DNA of 7,701 bases from an uncultured Eubacteriales bacterium (GTDB taxonomy: Bacteria; Bacillota; Clostridia; Oscillospirales; Acutalibacteraceae). Shown here piece by piece: positions 6,236 to 7,701 of this stretch (positions are counted from its first letter, which is position 1; the number at the start of each line of letters is the position of its first letter). The stretch is from positions 1 through 7,701 of the forward strand of contig ONRO01000133.1 in NCBI GenBank assembly GCA_900320235.1, given 5' to 3'. The notes under the pieces were generated by a model, which did not search any database, was not told the DNA's origin, and saw nothing but the letters and a program-made list of their open reading frames with translations. Position numbers and translations under genes: made by a program.

Positions 6236-6790
6236 TCAGAGAATATATCCCATTGAGAGAAAGTCGTCCTGAGTAAACCGATGATAGCTTATTGTAGCGA
6301 AATTTGTATCTATACAATAAATGAAATCATCCGGGATTCCGTCTGCAAAATACAAAAAGTACTGAAACTCGCTGTTATTAACTTTTTTACACACAACCCT
6401 GCTGGAATATTTATTAAAAACAGAAAGAACATCTTCAATACTATTAAGTGTGAACGGAGTTTTTATTGCCGTAATAAATTCCACAAGAAAAGGATTAGGT
6501 TTTATTTTTTCATGCACAAAGCGCACTCCCTCCACAGGGATAGTCAATGCATATCTTCCTTCAAATGGTTCAAGAGTAAGCTTTCCGAGTTCGGGGCTGA
6601 CAAGCTGAGCAAATTGTTCAAAAGCCTCTTCTATACTCTCATTTTCTGCAGGAAGCATGAGTTTATGGAGCGAATCCTCTGTAAAATTAAGTGTGACCGC
6701 ATTTTCGCTATAACCTATTTTAAGCTGTGATTCTGTAAGATTATTAATAATATTATTTCTGAGCGCCATATAATTCACATTGAATTTCAT
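6236..6790 (-). CDS. Small protein of unknown function, possibly DUF3877-like
   Basis: Predicted soluble protein of 184 residues with no signal peptide or membrane segment. The ATG is preceded by a strong GGGGAGG site (6799-6805) at 8 bases. The N-terminus (about 7-36: ALRNNIINNLTESQLKIGYS followed by a strand) and the C-terminus (DDFIYCID then ISYHRFTQDDF, about 154-177) resemble, from memory, the DUF3877 family of clostridial proteins, which has no known function. The middle is an acidic helix region (about 48-63), then LTLEPFEGRYALTIPVEGVRF (about 71-91, quoted only in outline: L71, E74, Y80, P85). No catalytic motif is evident. It is upstream of the calcium ATPase on the same strand. The 196-base gap contains a separate strong promoter, so no functional link is implied. 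An overlapping plus-strand frame was judged a shadow. Confidence 0.8.
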   Translation of the reverse strand: MKFNVNYMALRNNIINNLTESQLKIGYSENAVTLNFTEDSLHKLMLPAENESIEEAFEQFAQLVSPELGKLTLEPFEGRYALTIPVEGVRFVHEKIKPNPFLVEFITAIKTPFTLNSIEDVLSVFNKYSSRVVCKKVNNSEFQYFLYFADGIPDDFIYCIDTNFATISYHRFTQDDFLSMGYIL

Positions 6791-7151
6791 TTTAACAACC
6801 TCCCCTATTTAACAATAACAGTTGATTGCAAAACCAAAAAAACTCCTGATACAAAACAATAATTCATTATTTACTTTCAGCACTGAAACAGACTTTTCTA
6901 TTTTTTTCATTTGCAGATATTATGCCGTCTGACCGGGCACAAACCATATTGTTTTACAATCCTTAATCAAAATAATACCTTTTCATTTACTATTATACAA
7001 CAAAACGGAATTAATTACCAGTGTTATAAGAATAATAGTATTAAAAAAAACAACTTATCAATATTTTTTTCGGGAGAAACAGGTTTACAAAGAATTTTTT
7101 TCAGCTAAGGATAAAAGTACATCAAGCTATCATGCTTTTCTTTTACAGAAC

Positions 7152-7201
7152 CTGATTAGCAGTATTATTTCGCCCTCAGACATCGGGGTTACAGCAATCA
7201 G
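7152..7201. other. Possible stem-loop near the transposase remnant
   Basis: CTGATT (7152-7157) pairs with AATCAG (7196-7201). The stem continues with GC/GC and GT/AC pairs around a bulge and a mismatch, and a short CCC/GGG stem sits inside. TTTT follows directly on the plus strand. It could be an old terminator or part of the end of an insertion element. Pairing is interrupted, so the evidence is modest. Confidence 0.35.
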
Positions 7202-7225
7202 TTTTGTGTGAACATGGTCGAATTT

Positions 7226-7293
7226 TAAAAGTTTCGTCAGCCTTTCAGAGTTGCTGAGTCGGTAGCCAATGTATAAAAGTTACGCCAGCCTTT
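7226..7293. repeat. Pair of 20-bp direct repeats 48 bp apart
   Basis: TAAAAGTTTCGTCAGCCTTT (7226-7245) recurs as TAAAAGTTACGCCAGCCTTT (7274-7293), with 18 of 20 bases identical. They lie just upstream of the transposase remnant in otherwise AT-rich DNA. They may be binding sites near the element's end, duplicated remnants, or a dispersed intergenic repeat. Confidence 0.6.
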
Positions 7294-7340
7294 ACAAAGA
7301 CTAACTATTAAAAGTCAATAGGAAAAAGCAAAAAAATTCA

Positions 7341-7701
7341 AAAAGTTTTCAACAATCAAGATTAGCAAAAAAAGTGGGAAGCGTTCAGATCTTTGCAGAA
7401 TACTTCCGTTACAGAGTTTTATGACAATTTTGAAGTAAAGAAGTACCGCGGGTACCGAGTGTGTGCAATAGATGGCTCGAAAATCAATTTGCCATATCAT
7501 CCTGAAACAGTATCCGAATTTGGTGTATTGTCGTTTTCAACCGATCAAACGCAAGCACTTTGTTCATGTATGTGCGACGTTCTCAACAATATCGTTATCG
7601 ATGCTGTTTTAGAACAAGGAAAAGCAAGTGAAAGAAAACTTGCCGGTCAACACGTAACACACCTGTCTGAAAAAAATGATAAAGAACTGCTGCTATTTGA
7701 C
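7341..7701 (+). pseudogene. Partial IS4-like DDE transposase, truncated and probably frameshifted
   Basis: An open frame without a stop runs from 7366 to the window edge (112 codons). It reads YRGYRVCAIDGSKINLP in its first half, typical of IS4-family DDE transposases; the first catalytic aspartate would be the codon at 7471-7473. It continues with a C-x-D-V-L-N-x-I-V-I-D-A stretch and SERKLA, then LLLFD, where the last residue (7699-7701) probably starts the DRGY-type second catalytic motif. Upstream, a matching segment KSFQQSRL lies in another frame (7341-7364). Joining it to EAFRSL (from 7378) needs a +1 shift within the A7 run at 7367-7373. In-frame stops close both frames upstream (7302-7304 and 7363-7365), and the usual N-terminal region of roughly 80-100 residues is missing. 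It is therefore a 5'-degraded remnant in this window; its 3' part may be intact beyond the edge. Confidence 0.7.

Larger units (their letters stand above)
6791..7340. other. AT-rich region without an intact gene
   Basis: No coding frame here is convincing. A plus-strand frame of 65 codons at 6911-7108 has no ribosome binding site and low-complexity Asn/Phe/Ile composition. The upstream gene's promoter should lie in this region. The only clear -10 box on the minus strand is TATAAT (complement of 6992-6997), and its -35 match is poor. A small palindrome TTTCAG-CA-CTGAAA sits at 6875-6888. From 7140 onward are a possible stem-loop and two direct repeats, listed separately, that may belong to the decayed mobile element at the right edge. 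Confidence 0.65.

Noticed and set aside
6281..6730. Plus-strand frame of 149 codons opposite the small unknown gene
   Set aside because: It has no ribosome site and an unusual Lys/Phe/Ile/Cys-rich composition, while the minus-strand frame is longer and has GGGGAGG at the right distance.
7140..7340. Defined insertion-sequence end with terminal inverted repeat
   Set aside because: The other end is outside the window and no target-site duplication can be tested, so no boundary is claimed.
7367..7374. Programmed -1 frameshift at AAAAAAAG in the transposase
   Set aside because: The frames on the two sides require a +1 shift, not -1, and the N-terminal domain is missing anyway, so decay is the simpler explanation.

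Overview
The window looks like chromosomal DNA from a low-to-mid GC Firmicute, most likely a gut Ruminococcus or a close relative in the Oscillospiraceae. The evidence is indirect: AT-rich intergenic DNA, strong GGAGG-type ribosome binding sites, textbook sigma-A promoters, a clostridial-type cysteine synthase, a PMCA-type calcium pump and a DUF3877-like protein. The genus is an inference from style, not from a marker gene.

Layout. Positions 1-626 hold no gene. They contain a pyrimidine-rich stretch, two short GC-rich palindromic repeats, two roughly 68-bp direct repeats that fold into matching double hairpins, and a consensus promoter at 498-526. That promoter drives a plus-strand gene (627-2264, TTG start) for a zinc-ribbon, single-pass membrane protein with three tandem extracytoplasmic repeats. 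It converges with a minus-strand cysteine synthase gene (cysK, 3287-2358), and the two share a bidirectional terminator built partly into the last codons of the plus-strand gene. Upstream of cysK on the same strand is an 882-residue P2B-type calcium ATPase gene (6039-3391), separated from cysK by 103 bases that contain a long imperfect hairpin. The ATPase has its own perfect TTGACA-17-TATAAT promoter, and its leader starts with a strong hairpin. Further upstream on the minus strand is a small protein gene of unknown function (6790-6236).

From 6791 to about 7340 there is no intact gene: first very AT-rich DNA, then a possible stem-loop and a pair of direct repeats. The window ends in the plus-strand remnant of an IS4-like DDE transposase (7341-7701), which runs off the edge. 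It lacks a normal N-terminal part and appears frameshifted.

Working together. The genes do not form an obvious pathway. The calcium pump and cysK may share a transcript, and the hairpin between them could separate their expression. The zinc-ribbon protein is a separate unit. I found no defence system, CRISPR array, tRNA or rRNA. The most unusual content is structural: the paired double-hairpin repeats at 173-339, the ATPase leader, the ATPase-cysK hairpin and the terminator embedded in coding sequence.
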